This document shows, in pieces, positions 16,878-25,525 of a stretch of DNA of 56,163 bases. Every line of letters begins with the position of its first letter. Positions within the stretch are counted from its first letter, which is position 1. Under the pieces are notes generated by a model. The model ran no database searches, was not told where the DNA came from, and was given only the letters and a program-made list of their open reading frames with translations. A program made the position numbers and the translations under genes. The DNA comes from CAYUCJ01 sp049282265 (lineage in GTDB: Bacteria; Desulfobacterota; DSM-4660; Desulfatiglandales; Desulfatiglandaceae), in assembly GCA_049282265.1 (NCBI GenBank), contig JBAPTR010000116.1:1-56163 (forward strand). The letters run 5' to 3'.

Positions 16878-17546
16878 TTAGTCAGAACTAAACTGTTGTA
16901 CGGAACTAAAACTCTCCTCTTCCTCTTCTGCTATGAGAAAATCAATAATCTTTCTTTTGTCTGTCTCCGGTTTAAATAACTCCCGGAGGGCATAATAAGC
17001 CTCATACCCGTCAGGCTTTGTGGAATAGTAAAAATCTTTGGCTAATTCTGTAAATGTATCAAGGTCTTCTTGGCCAACACATGCTTGAGTGTAGTAAGTT
17101 ATGAGTATACTGAGTATGGTTTGGAACTCATGGAAGAATGACAAGTCAGAGAGGAGGTCGATCCTGCCGGGGTAATTGTCCAGGCCATACAGGAGGAGGG
17201 ATTTAAGATTTTTATTGGCCTCTCTGAAGTATTTCCTGATTAGAGCATAGTTGGGATCCTCTGCAGCCTTTTCTTCAGAGTAACTTTCAAATATTTCTTT
17301 TGATAATTTCGTTTCATTTTCAAAATAAGCGACAAGATCTCTCTGTCGCTGGTTTTCCGCCCTGGCATTTCTTTCCTCTATTTCTTCATAATCATCGTCT
17401 TCAACGTACTCGAAACCGAGTTCTTCCATTTTGGCGATATAGTCTCTGGGATGGTCACGAAAAATTTCATCCACTTTTTCACGAATGATTTCGTTTTTTA
17501 TTTTTTCGTAGTCATCAAGTACGGAATCTTTGTCTTTTTTGCCCAT
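16878..17546 (-). CDS. Unknown 222-residue acidic protein
   Basis: The start at 17546 (MGKKDKDSVLDDYEKIKNE) is preferred because it follows the stop of the upstream small ORF by 20 bp and has GGAG ahead; a start at 17615 would overlap that ORF. The protein is rich in Glu, Asp, Lys and Tyr, mostly helical by composition, with a charged middle (EYVEDDDYEEIEER, about 45-60) and an acidic end (AEEEEESF). No signal peptide, membrane segment or known motif. Base composition is AT-rich compared with the housekeeping genes, and it lies in a cassette-like region. Confidence 0.6.
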   Translation of the reverse strand: MGKKDKDSVLDDYEKIKNEIIREKVDEIFRDHPRDYIAKMEELGFEYVEDDDYEEIEERNARAENQRQRDLVAYFENETKLSKEIFESYSEEKAAEDPNYALIRKYFREANKNLKSLLLYGLDNYPGRIDLLSDLSFFHEFQTILSILITYYTQACVGQEDLDTFTELAKDFYYSTKPDGYEAYYALRELFKPETDKRKIIDFLIAEEEEESFSSVQQFSSD

Positions 17547-17566
17547 TTTGGGATAGCTCCAGTTTT

Positions 17567-17713
17567 CTATTTTTCGTTCAAAACGAAGGGTATAGTGTCT
17601 GTGGTAATTTCCCAAATCATAGAGATTAATTCATGCCTTTCCGCCTGGACATACCCATCGTCTGTATCTTCATCCATATTTATTTTTCTTACTGCTTTTC
17701 TGTTCATGTTCAT
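17567..17713 (-). CDS. Small unknown protein (48 residues)
   Basis: ATG at 17713 follows GGGAGAAAAGG at a normal distance. The product, MNMNRKAVRKINMDEDTDDG and on to ITTDTIPFVLNEK, has a basic start and acidic middle and no known motif. It ends 20 bp before the 222-residue gene, so the two look like one transcription unit. Coding status rests on the ribosome site and the spacing only. Confidence 0.5.
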   Translation of the reverse strand: MNMNRKAVRKINMDEDTDDGYVQAERHELISMIWEITTDTIPFVLNEK

Positions 17714-17850
17714 TTCAACCTTTTCTCCCGTATATTCTGTGAAGAGTTCGTCCGTGGAATGGGCATCCTTCTCCAATCGGATGGATGGGCGGGGCTTCGC
17801 GGACCTGCTCAGCTCCCTACCCGCCCGGATGGGTTCGGCGCAAAGCGTCG

Positions 17851-17900
17851 GCCCATCACGCAGTTCAGCCGTCTTTATCGGCTGGAATTGTTTGTTGGCT
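17851..17900 (-). other. Degenerate integron attC-like site
   Basis: Read on the minus strand, GCCAAC at one end, a central CAGCCG...CGGCTG hairpin and GATGGGC at the other end follow the attC plan (RYYYAAC, paired L boxes, GTTRRRY), but the last box has GA in place of GT. It lies between the 763-residue gene and the two small minus-strand genes, where a cassette boundary would be. The rest of the 17714-18059 gap shows no gene. Confidence 0.4.
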
Positions 17901-18059
17901 TGCTAGGCTTGGATGCTAAGCCTCCCTTTACTTGCAAAGCTTCTATCAACATCATTTCAATTAAATTTTAAAAGAGCGTCCCGCGCCCCATCATGTTTCC
18001 CTTTTTTTAAAGAATCTGGTCGGAGGATGAAAAGGGGTTGAAAAATTTGGCGAGGTACA

Positions 18060-20351
18060 TTATTCGCGCCTGCTTCTCACATGCTTGTAAACCGCAGGAT
18101 GGGTGCAGACTTCAAAATAACTTCTGCTCGTGGGCTTTAAGGACGCAAACGTATCCGGATGCACCTGGCGAATTTTGGACTCCCTGATGGCGAGACGCTG
18201 GAATCTGCCGGTTGTCAAGGGGAACTTGCCCGTGTGCAGCTTGATATTTTTTTGATTAAGTTCGGGAATATCCGCCCTGAAGGTGGTCAGGTTGATTTCC
18301 CTGGAGAGTTTCTTGAAGCCTTCGGGATTCAATTCGATGCCGTTGACGTTGTATCTCACAAAGATATCGTCCGCGGTTTTCAGACTGTCTTCTTCGGATG
18401 CGGCTTGGTAGACATACAAATTGAAGGCGTGTTTCTTTTTTGAAAGGATTCTTCGTAAAGGTTTTGAACAGCCTGACTGGCGATCGGCAAGGTTGATCGC
18501 GGAGGAGATCATGATACGCTGTTTCCCGTCGAAGAGAAAGGTGGGTGGCGAGTCAAGATAGTTGATGCCGATACCGAGTTCCAGAATCGGCAGTTGATTC
18601 TTTTTGCTTTTCTCATTGTAATGTTTGATAATGAAAAGCATGTTTATGGCAATACCGCATGCCCTGGCTACAATGTACCAGCCTTCGGGTGTCTTCTCTC
18701 TTTCAAAAATTGCCAGGATAATGGCGTCTCCCTCGATAAAAACCTTGACGGCCCCATAGTCTTTAAGAGTTTCAGATATGGGGTTGAAGAAATTGAGACT
18801 GAAATAGGAGGCGGGGTTCAATCCTCTTTTTATCATCTGTTGCGTTATATCGGTGGATCCCCTCACATCCGCCTTTATCACGACGTGGTTGAGGATTGGC
18901 TTTTCACGCTCCCGTTTTTCACTGGGAAGCAGGAATTCATACAGCGTATTATTTACCTTGGATAGATGAAGGGTTTTATCATCCGTTGTCAAATTGATTC
19001 GGTCCATTGCCTCATTGATTACTTTGTGGTTTTCAATATCCCGATGGTAGCGAGTTATTCCTTTGAGGAATCGAATCAGGTATTGTTTTCTTTTCTTCAC
19101 CCGAAGAAATTCTAGTTTTTTTACCTGTTTTTTCAGAGGCCCCAGGGGAAAGGGCTTGTGGTATATTTTTCTCAGCTGCTTCAGCCGGGTAATGATGGGT
19201 TTTCTTGATTTTGGATCGATCATAAAAAGAAGAATCTGCCGCGGCACCAACGGAGAACAGTAGATCCGGTAGACCGCCCGCATTTCATAAGATGCGGAGA
19301 TCCTTTGAATCAGGCGGGCTTTCTTGAATGCCTTAAAAAAATCCTTGAGGAAGATTTTTTGTTTGGCAGCCAAGTTTTTCAGCTGAGCGATATCCACATC
19401 GTCTGATGGTTGCTTTTTGCTCTTTTTGATTTTCTCGAGGGTATCATAATAGTCCAGTAAATCATCGATATTATCGGTTTGCTTGAGATAGATAGCGATG
19501 TTGGTCGGGCGGGATGGCCTGTCCGACCCGCCAATAGCCGGGTCCTCTTCGGTTTGTTCCGACTGGGGATGATTTCCGACAATTTCAAAAAAGAGACCTT
19601 CCAGCAATTTGATTAGGTTATCATAATTGTCCGGGTCTTCGAAGCGTCTGCCCAAAATTATATCATATTCATCGAGGAGTAAGGCATCGTGATAGTGATT
19701 CATGGAATGAAAAATTGGATTTTCGAGGATGTCGTCCGGCAGCAGATTTTCAGCGCCGAAGTTTGCCTCTCGTATAGCTTTGAGCTTATTTTTGTTGACG
19801 TCGGATAGCAGGGAAAAAAGCTCCTGTCCCATTTTTCTTAAAAAGACGTCCTTGTTCTGCAGAACAATCGAAATGGACTCCTGTCTCTTGACGGTGTCCT
19901 CTGTCAGATGTCGATCCGTCTGTTGGTCTTTGCGAATCAGATTCTTGATATTGGTGATGGTCACCTTGAACTGATCCCGCATATACGTGATGAGCATTTT
20001 CATTATGGCAATTTGAGCCAGAAAATCGATTTGGGGATTATTTTCCTGTTTTGACTTGTAGACGGCATCTTCCATGAGCTGGCTGTAAAGCAACTTGAAG
20101 TCAGTCACTTTTTGAGCCCACACAACAGGTTTATCAATCCTGGAAAATTTGTATAATTCAACATTTCTGGCAATGATCTGGGGAACAATTTTATCGGCCG
20201 CCTCGCAAAAAGCGGGACTCAGGCAGACATCATGCCGGACATTGTCCACCCCGGGAATGAGCTGGTCCAGGGAGAGATTCAATGCATAGGGAGAAAGTGG
20301 AAATCGGTGAAAATCGGCGTTCGCAATTTTTTTTTTAATAAAGAAAAACAT
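18060..20351 (-). CDS. Large protein with C-terminal class III nucleotidyl cyclase-like domain
   Basis: 763 residues. The first 480 are helical and charged and match nothing I recognise. Residues about 488-630 look like a class III adenylate/guanylate cyclase domain: VIKADVRGSTD with the first metal aspartate at 495, GAVKVFIEGDAIILAIF with the second at 542, then ELGIGIN and SSAINLADR. The substrate-specifying Lys/Asp pair cannot be set without alignment. The last 130 residues are unassigned. No signal peptide or clear membrane helix. Codon use is AT-rich relative to the CODH or RND genes, suggesting transfer. It may make a cyclic nucleotide or bind nucleotides only; the long N-terminal region could be a sensor or effector. 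Confidence 0.75.
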   Translation of the reverse strand: MFFFIKKKIANADFHRFPLSPYALNLSLDQLIPGVDNVRHDVCLSPAFCEAADKIVPQIIARNVELYKFSRIDKPVVWAQKVTDFKLLYSQLMEDAVYKSKQENNPQIDFLAQIAIMKMLITYMRDQFKVTITNIKNLIRKDQQTDRHLTEDTVKRQESISIVLQNKDVFLRKMGQELFSLLSDVNKNKLKAIREANFGAENLLPDDILENPIFHSMNHYHDALLLDEYDIILGRRFEDPDNYDNLIKLLEGLFFEIVGNHPQSEQTEEDPAIGGSDRPSRPTNIAIYLKQTDNIDDLLDYYDTLEKIKKSKKQPSDDVDIAQLKNLAAKQKIFLKDFFKAFKKARLIQRISASYEMRAVYRIYCSPLVPRQILLFMIDPKSRKPIITRLKQLRKIYHKPFPLGPLKKQVKKLEFLRVKKRKQYLIRFLKGITRYHRDIENHKVINEAMDRINLTTDDKTLHLSKVNNTLYEFLLPSEKREREKPILNHVVIKADVRGSTDITQQMIKRGLNPASYFSLNFFNPISETLKDYGAVKVFIEGDAIILAIFEREKTPEGWYIVARACGIAINMLFIIKHYNEKSKKNQLPILELGIGINYLDSPPTFLFDGKQRIMISSAINLADRQSGCSKPLRRILSKKKHAFNLYVYQAASEEDSLKTADDIFVRYNVNGIELNPEGFKKLSREINLTTFRADIPELNQKNIKLHTGKFPLTTGRFQRLAIRESKIRQVHPDTFASLKPTSRSYFEVCTHPAVYKHVRSRRE

Positions 20352-20461
20352 AACAAGTACTTATAGCATTAACGCAAAAAAAAGTCTATCAAATTTAAAA
20401 GTGATTGACAGGATCTTTATTTCTCTATCATTATAAATGTTTGTTGGGCAATCCCTTTTAA

Positions 20462-20839
20462 TTAAACCTTCCCATCAATGAGAATATGCTCGATAGTAAA
20501 AAAGGCTGAGGATGCTTTCAGATCCAGGAATTTCGCTTCATCCTCAATGAAAATTTTGCGAAGTTTTTGACCCTCCGGTGAATTGATGGCTGATAGAAAG
20601 TCTGCTTCCGATTGCCACCATATCTCACCAACCCCATCATACGGTTCTGATAATCCTCTGGATTTCTGAATATTCTCGTTTAGTGGTGAATCGATGGTAT
20701 GGCTTTGAACGTAACGTACTGCCCTATAGGTGTCTGCAAACTTCTTGAAAAGGGGACCATGATGGTTTAGCCAATAGTCTTGAAACTCAGCCAGTGATAA
20801 ATTCGGGTGGCGCTTTGCGCACATAACAAATTTGATCAT
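20462..20839 (-). CDS. EthD-domain (dimeric alpha-beta barrel) protein
   Basis: 125 residues. MIKFVMCAKRHPNLSLAEFQ followed by DYWLNHHGPLFKKF is the EthD signature (FxxYWxxxHgP), and FFTIEHILIDG ends the ferredoxin-like barrel. Such proteins are small cytoplasmic enzymes or helpers in degradation of aromatics and ethers; the substrate is unknown. GGAGAGA precedes the ATG. The gene begins 20 bp after an attC-like site in the same reading direction, as a gene-cassette ORF would. Confidence 0.85.
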   Translation of the reverse strand: MIKFVMCAKRHPNLSLAEFQDYWLNHHGPLFKKFADTYRAVRYVQSHTIDSPLNENIQKSRGLSEPYDGVGEIWWQSEADFLSAINSPEGQKLRKIFIEDEAKFLDLKASSAFFTIEHILIDGKV

Positions 20840-20858
20840 AAAATTCTCTCCTTCAGAT

Positions 20859-20915
20859 GCCCAACGTCAAAATTAGCCGGCGCGGTAACGCGTCCGGCTG
20901 AATGCCTTGTTAGCT
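20859..20915 (-). other. Integron attC-like recombination site
   Basis: On the minus strand the 57-bp site runs from AGCTAAC (20915-20909) through a long hairpin (AGCCGGACGCG, TTAC, CGCGCCGGCT) to GTTGGGC (20865-20859). The last box matches the GTTRRRY core, the first departs from RYYYAAC by one base, and the L-box palindrome is strong. A truncated ORF ends with TAA four bases before it and the EthD gene begins 20 bp after it, the layout of a cassette junction. No integron integrase gene is in the window. Confidence 0.72.
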
Positions 20916-20918
20916 GTG

Positions 20919-21068
20919 TTACATGGCGCAGTAAACACCAACTAAATCTCCCCTTACACCGATGGACACAAACTCACCACTATCATTTTTTGTACCAAGG
21001 CCGTACTCATTAGTTTCTGGGTCAAACCATTGAATATAACCACCATCTATAGCTACTACCCAATAATC
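20919..21068 (-). pseudogene. 3' end of a cassette ORF cut by a transposase element
   Basis: The minus-strand frame reads TDYWVVAIDGGYIQWFDPET and on to VGVYCAM, stopping with TAA (20921-20919) directly before the attC-like site. Only 49 codons remain; the upstream part is missing where the REP-associated transposase element begins at about 21075. Product unknown. Confidence 0.6.
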
Positions 21069-21074
21069 TGTGGA

Positions 21075-21815
21075 CAAAAGGGGTCAGACCTATTTATCGG
21101 CCTTCTTCGGCCTACCTCTTTTTCGAGGAACAACCACCCGGTTGAGTTTGTTGCCCAACCTTTCCAGAAATGCCGCCCTCCCCCATGCCTTACCCTGTTG
21201 TGCCGCCTCCCGAATGGCCTCCATATCTTCAGATCGCTCCTGCTCATAAAAGAATTCCTTATAGCTGAACGCAGAATCATGGAGGCAATCGGCCATGATG
21301 GTCTTGTCTTCTTTCCCCAAAAGATGGTAGGAGCCACTGGACCATGGATAATCCGCTCCATCCGCAACCATGCCGGCCCTGACAGGGTTCGTTTCTATGT
21401 ATTTGAGGACAACATAGTAAACTTCCGGATCAAGCGGGTGCAGCTTGTAGCGGTTCTCCCAGAGTTTGCCGCTCCTACGGTATTTCCTGTTATAGTACTG
21501 TGTGTATCGTTGGGCCAGGATCTTCATGAAGTTGATCATTCTCTCTTCTGTGCCTGGAAGAACCAAGAGGTGCGTATGGTTCGTCATCAGGCAATACCCC
21601 ATGATCGGGGCATGGTACTGCTCTGCTAATTTTCTGGCCCACTTGAGATAATAGAACCGGTCCTCTTTTTCCTTGAATACATCCTGGCGATTGTTTCCCC
21701 GCTGTATGGCGTGATGGCATATATTGGGGATAATGAGGCGAGTATTTCTTGACATGATTGAGACATATCAGGCGTTGTGGCGGGGTGTCAATTAAAATAG
21801 GTGTGACCCCTTTTC
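21075..21815. mobile_element. REP-associated transposase element
   Basis: The element is bounded by inverted ends: AAAAGGGGTCAGACCTATTT (21076-21095) and AAATAGGTGTGACCCCTTTT (21795-21814), 18 of 20 positions complementary. It encloses one HUH transposase gene. The left end lies inside a truncated ORF. A remnant of a second copy is at 16716-16792. Confidence 0.75.
21090..21755 (-). CDS. REP-associated tyrosine transposase (Y1 HUH family)
   Basis: 221 residues. CHHAIQRGNNRQDVF at the start, the metal-binding HUH in NHTHLLV (about 59-65), and the Y1-type region with YIETNPVRAGMV form the RAYT family, single-strand nucleases related to IS200/IS605 transposases. The C-terminus PRKRGRPKKADK is an AT-hook-like basic tail. 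Stop and start fit inside the inverted ends of the element, and the frame is intact, so it may be active. Confidence 0.92.
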   Translation of the reverse strand: MSRNTRLIIPNICHHAIQRGNNRQDVFKEKEDRFYYLKWARKLAEQYHAPIMGYCLMTNHTHLLVLPGTEERMINFMKILAQRYTQYYNRKYRRSGKLWENRYKLHPLDPEVYYVVLKYIETNPVRAGMVADGADYPWSSGSYHLLGKEDKTIMADCLHDSAFSYKEFFYEQERSEDMEAIREAAQQGKAWGRAAFLERLGNKLNRVVVPRKRGRPKKADK

Positions 21816-22025
21816 CACTCCCGTTCCTATTTCGCTTTTCTGAGCACGTGAATTGTGAAAACCGGCATTTGGCCTTACAGACATCCAAGGGACATTCAGA
21901 ACCTTCCTGACACTCCTGCTTTATCCGGGAGTGTTTGACATTTGGATGACAAATGGATTATGCAACGATCTTGGAACCGAAAGATTACGATCAACAAGGA
22001 TTTATAGAAAAAGGAGCGAAGAGCA

Positions 22026-23216
22026 GTGAAGTACGACTTTGACGAGATTATTGACCGCAAAGGGACAAACGCGATGAATACAGATGGTTTTAGAGAATAT
22101 TTATTTCAGCCAGCTGACGATATCGCTTTTCCCTACGCGGACGATGAATTCATTCGCATGTGGGTAGCTGACATGGAGTTTGCTGCGCCTCCTGAAATCA
22201 TCCAAGCCGTCAAAGATCGGCTGGACAAGAGAATCTTTGGCTATACCAAAGTGTTCGACCCAAACTATTACCTATCTGTTACCAATTGGACGCAACGGCA
22301 TTACCAATGGACCTTTGAAAAAGAGCATTTAGTAACGTCGCCCGGCATTATTCCCGCTTTATATGAGTTGGTTGAATATATCTGCAAACCAGACGAAAAG
22401 GTGTTAATCTTCACTCCGTCTTATGCCCACTTCAAACATGCGGTGGACTATAATCACCTTGAATTGGTGTGCTCTGACCTTATTAACCAACAGGGCTACT
22501 ACACGATGAACTTTGATGATCTGGACGCGAAGACAAAAAATGAAAAAATATCCTTATGTATCTTTTGCAACCCGCATAATCCATCTGGGAGGGTATGGAC
22601 GCCGGAAGAATTAAAACGATTTGGGAGAATTTGTCTTAAAAACAATGTGTGGATTATTTCTGATGAAATTCATTGTGATTTACTTAGAAATGGAAATGTT
22701 CATACACCTTTGGCTAAGCTTTTTCCGCACTCAGACAGGATCATCACGTGCATGGGGGCAAGCAAAACTTTTAATATGGCCGGGCTAATGTTCTCGAACA
22801 TAATCATTCCCTGTAATGAAATCAGAGACATATGGAAGGCCCGTCACTATAGTTTAGAAAATCCGCTAAGTATTGCGGCAACTCAAGCTGCTTACCAGTA
22901 CGGTGATGAATGGCTTGAACAATTGAAATGCTATTTAGATGGTAATTTTGATTTTACCAGGCAATATCTTGAAACCTGCCTGCCCAAAGCGGTATTTCGT
23001 ATTCCCGAGGCTACTTATCTTGCATGGGTTAATATAAGGGCCTATCTGCCAAGAGAAGAAAACCTATCCTTATATTTTGCCAGCAACGCTGGCGTGCTGT
23101 TAGAAGGCGGGAACATGTTCGTTGCCAATTCGGATGGTTATATTCGCCTCAACCTGGCATGTCCGAGATCAGTCTTAGAAGAGGGCTTGAAAAGAATCTG
23201 TAAAGCACTCGGATAG
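22026..23216 (+). CDS. MalY/PatB-family PLP lyase (cystathionine beta-lyase type)
   Basis: 396 residues of fold-type I aminotransferase. FDEIIDRKGTNAMNTDG at the start, WVADMEFAAPPEI, FCNPHNPSGRVW, ISDEIHCDL and the PLP lysine in GASKTFNMAGL are typical of the MalY/PatB group, which splits cystathionine or cysteine C-S bonds. GGAGCGAAGAGC precedes the ATG. The gene is clearly AT-richer than its neighbours, suggesting a different origin. The release of sulfide fits a sulfur-active anaerobe, but the natural substrate is not known. Confidence 0.9.
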   Translation: MKYDFDEIIDRKGTNAMNTDGFREYLFQPADDIAFPYADDEFIRMWVADMEFAAPPEIIQAVKDRLDKRIFGYTKVFDPNYYLSVTNWTQRHYQWTFEKEHLVTSPGIIPALYELVEYICKPDEKVLIFTPSYAHFKHAVDYNHLELVCSDLINQQGYYTMNFDDLDAKTKNEKISLCIFCNPHNPSGRVWTPEELKRFGRICLKNNVWIISDEIHCDLLRNGNVHTPLAKLFPHSDRIITCMGASKTFNMAGLMFSNIIIPCNEIRDIWKARHYSLENPLSIAATQAAYQYGDEWLEQLKCYLDGNFDFTRQYLETCLPKAVFRIPEATYLAWVNIRAYLPREENLSLYFASNAGVLLEGGNMFVANSDGYIRLNLACPRSVLEEGLKRICKALG

Positions 23217-23304
23217 GGTAGTAATGTGAACAGAGCTATACGGTTTGTATCATTGGGTTTGTGGCATGGAGGCGAACCTCACGCACCCGAGAGAGGGAAG
23301 AAAA

Positions 23305-23892
23305 ATGGAATTGTATGACGCTATCGAGAAAAGGCGGACTATCCGCGTTTATAAGAGCAGAGCAACGGAAGCACAATTGCGCAAAATCATCCTGGCAGGA
23401 ACCAAGGCCCCTTCGGCCCGAAACCGCCAGCCCTGGGAGTTTATCATCGTGGAAGACCGGCAAACCTTGGACCGGCTTGCGGATCTGAAGTACCGGCTCA
23501 ACTCCAAAGTGGATCCCGATCAAGGACGGAAACAGGCGTCGGATGCGCGAGAAAGGGCCGCCCTGGAACAGAAGCGCTCTTTTGACAACGCCAGTATCGT
23601 GGCCGTCTGCAATGAGGCGGGGTGGGAGAGGAGCGTGTGGCTCTGCATCGAGAATATGTCCCTTTCCGCTGTCGCAGAGGGCCTGGGAAGCGGTATTGTT
23701 CTCTACTGGGGAGAAGAAAAGAAAGAGGTTGAGCGAGCGCTCGGCATCCCGGAGGATTATGAATTGACAGCCGTCCTGAAGATCGGGGAGCCTGCGGAAG
23801 AAGGGTTTCCGAGGGATAAGAATCCTTCCGCCCCCAGGAGGGAAGAATTCAGTTGGCTGCACCGGAACCGCTTTGGAGACCAATGCGCCTGA
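23305..23892 (+). CDS. Nitroreductase-family flavoprotein
   Basis: 195 residues from the ATG at 23305, which follows GAGAGAGGGAAGAA; upstream in-frame ATGs give a poor leader. MELYDAIEKRRTIRVYKSR and APSARNRQPWEFIIVED bind FMN in this family, and MSLSAVAEGLGSGIVLYWGEE and LKIGEPAEE are the usual later motifs. It reduces nitro, quinone or enone substrates with NAD(P)H in the cytoplasm; the true substrate is not evident. Confidence 0.9.
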   Translation: MELYDAIEKRRTIRVYKSRATEAQLRKIILAGTKAPSARNRQPWEFIIVEDRQTLDRLADLKYRLNSKVDPDQGRKQASDARERAALEQKRSFDNASIVAVCNEAGWERSVWLCIENMSLSAVAEGLGSGIVLYWGEEKKEVERALGIPEDYELTAVLKIGEPAEEGFPRDKNPSAPRREEFSWLHRNRFGDQCA

Positions 23893-24021
23893 GTGTGAAT
23901 ATGTGGATAGGGGGACTCTTCAATAAATTAATTCACATTGTATCTATTTGGAATTAGCCCCATAATATATGGGAATGAGGACACCGTTTGATGTTTATAC
24001 CACGTTAACGGGGGCGATCTC

Positions 24022-24564
24022 ATGAAATACCTCAGCAAAGACATCTATTCACACATGGCCCTATATAACAAAAGAGCGAACGCGGAGATGCTTGTCGTGC
24101 TGGCGCAGCTCACAGGCAAGGCTCGCAGACGGGACACCGGTTCGTGGTTCGGATCAATTCACCGGCTCGTGAACCATATCATCATTGCGGATATTTACTG
24201 GCTCAATCGTTTCAGGCCGGTGTTCCCTGAGTCTGCCGTGTTGAACGATCCGCGATTGTCGCCCGCGGAACTGTCCTGGCAGCATGATCTTTGCGAGGAC
24301 TTCGAAGCGTTGCAGCACGAACGGAGGTTTGTGGACGACCGCATCATTGCATGGTTTGAGGAGTGCCCTGAAGACCGGTACGGAGACAGTTTCCAGTATT
24401 CGGATTCTGTGGGCAACCTTCAAAGGGCGGTTGCCGGACAGACATTTGAGTATCTGTTTCTTCACCAGGTCCACCACAGGGGACAGGTATCCCAGGTGTT
24501 GGACTCACTGGGGTTGCCTAACAATTTCGCGGACAACGTTGCGTTTCTTGAAGGATCCAAATGA
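24022..24564 (+). CDS. DinB-family protein
   Basis: 180 residues of the DinB/YfiT four-helix fold. Metal-type histidines occur at the family positions: LVNHIIIADIYWL (helix 2) and LFLHQVHHRGQVSQVL (helix 4). Proteins of this kind act as thiol (bacillithiol, mycothiol) transferases or as metal-binding domains, and one forms the N-terminus of OvoA encoded 1 kb downstream. The stop overlaps the start of the broken methyltransferase gene. Confidence 0.88.
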   Translation: MKYLSKDIYSHMALYNKRANAEMLVVLAQLTGKARRRDTGSWFGSIHRLVNHIIIADIYWLNRFRPVFPESAVLNDPRLSPAELSWQHDLCEDFEALQHERRFVDDRIIAWFEECPEDRYGDSFQYSDSVGNLQRAVAGQTFEYLFLHQVHHRGQVSQVLDSLGLPNNFADNVAFLEGSK

Positions 24565-24884
24565 GCGCAGATAATTCGCTGGATAAACTGACGTCAGGAA
24601 CAGCAATGGCGACGGCCTTTATGAGGGCTTTGGCAGCATGTGACCCCAGAAAAGAAATCAGGGGAAGCGATAACCTTGCTGAGATATTTCTAATAGATGA
24701 GCAAAAAAAGCCACTAAATGATAGTGCAGCCAGAGCATGGGTCATGCAACACAGAGTTACACCAGGCGCTTATGAATTTATGATTGCACGTACAGCATTT
24801 TTTGACCAAATTGTGAAACAGGCATTGAAGGAAAATGCAGGGCAGATAGTGTTTCTTGGTGCAGGTTACGATAGCCGTCCATAA
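24561..24884 (+). pseudogene. Truncated class I SAM-dependent methyltransferase (LCM/TIGR00027 type)
   Basis: The 107 codons hold the N-terminus of this family (TSGTAMATAFMRALAACDPR, then LNDSAARAWVMQHRVTPGAYEFMIARTAFFD) and the SAM motif IVFLGAGYDSRP, where TAA and TAG stop the frame. The family is normally near 280 residues, so about 60 percent is missing, and the following 160 bp to the GNAT gene do not encode the rest. A 3' deletion is the simplest explanation. Confidence 0.85.
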
Positions 24885-25045
24885 TAGAACATCTCACTGC
24901 GGATGAGATGAGCGGGAAATATTTATCTCGCGAGAGCCATTTAGATATTGGTAACGTTCCACCATTGTTTTGTTTAGTTCACGCAAAGGTGAAGTAAGAG
25001 GGACCACCTTAACGTTCGGTGACAATATACAAAAAGAGGTTTTTA

Positions 25046-25468
25046 ATGAAAGTGGACGTCAAGCAAGATTGTATTGGAGTTAGCTGGAAGGCGGTATCGG
25101 AAACACTGAAATGTGTTGGAATGTCTTACCACGAACCTGATGTGCACAGAAAAGCGTTTGAAGCCAGTCATACGACCATCTTTGTCTATCATGCTGACCG
25201 ATTAGTCGGTTTTGGCCGAGCGATATCCGACGGTGCCTGCCAGGCTGCTATCTATGACTGTGCGGTTCTCCCTGAATTCCAAGGGAAGGGAATCGGAAAG
25301 ACTATCGTGAACAGCATCTTATCCCAGCTCTCGCATTGCAACCTCATTCTATACGCGTCACCAGGAAAAGAAGGATTCTACCAAAAGCACGGATTCCGGA
25401 AGATGAAAACAGGCATGGCGCACTTCCAGAAAAGCATAGCAATGAGAGATCGTGGATTCACCGAATGA
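25046..25468 (+). CDS. GNAT-family N-acetyltransferase
   Basis: 140 residues from the ATG at 25046 (AGAGG upstream). The acetyl-CoA-binding motif QGKGIGKTIV follows CAVLPEF, and LYASPGKEGFYQKHGFRKM is the typical C-terminal beta-bulge region. Substrate unknown. Small acetyltransferases of this type are common in mobile cassettes, and the gene lies in the accessory stretch between a broken methyltransferase and ovoA. Confidence 0.9.
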   Translation: MKVDVKQDCIGVSWKAVSETLKCVGMSYHEPDVHRKAFEASHTTIFVYHADRLVGFGRAISDGACQAAIYDCAVLPEFQGKGIGKTIVNSILSQLSHCNLILYASPGKEGFYQKHGFRKMKTGMAHFQKSIAMRDRGFTE

Positions 25469-25525
25469 ACCAAGAAGATCAATTAGCAGGAGGAGGTGCA
25501 AACCGGTTAAAGAGGAAGATACACT

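Noticed and set aside
24561..24884. Methyltransferase stop as a possible recoded codon
   Set aside because: The stop is TAA followed by TAG, and no homologous sequence continues after it, so it is truncation and not selenocysteine or pyrrolysine.
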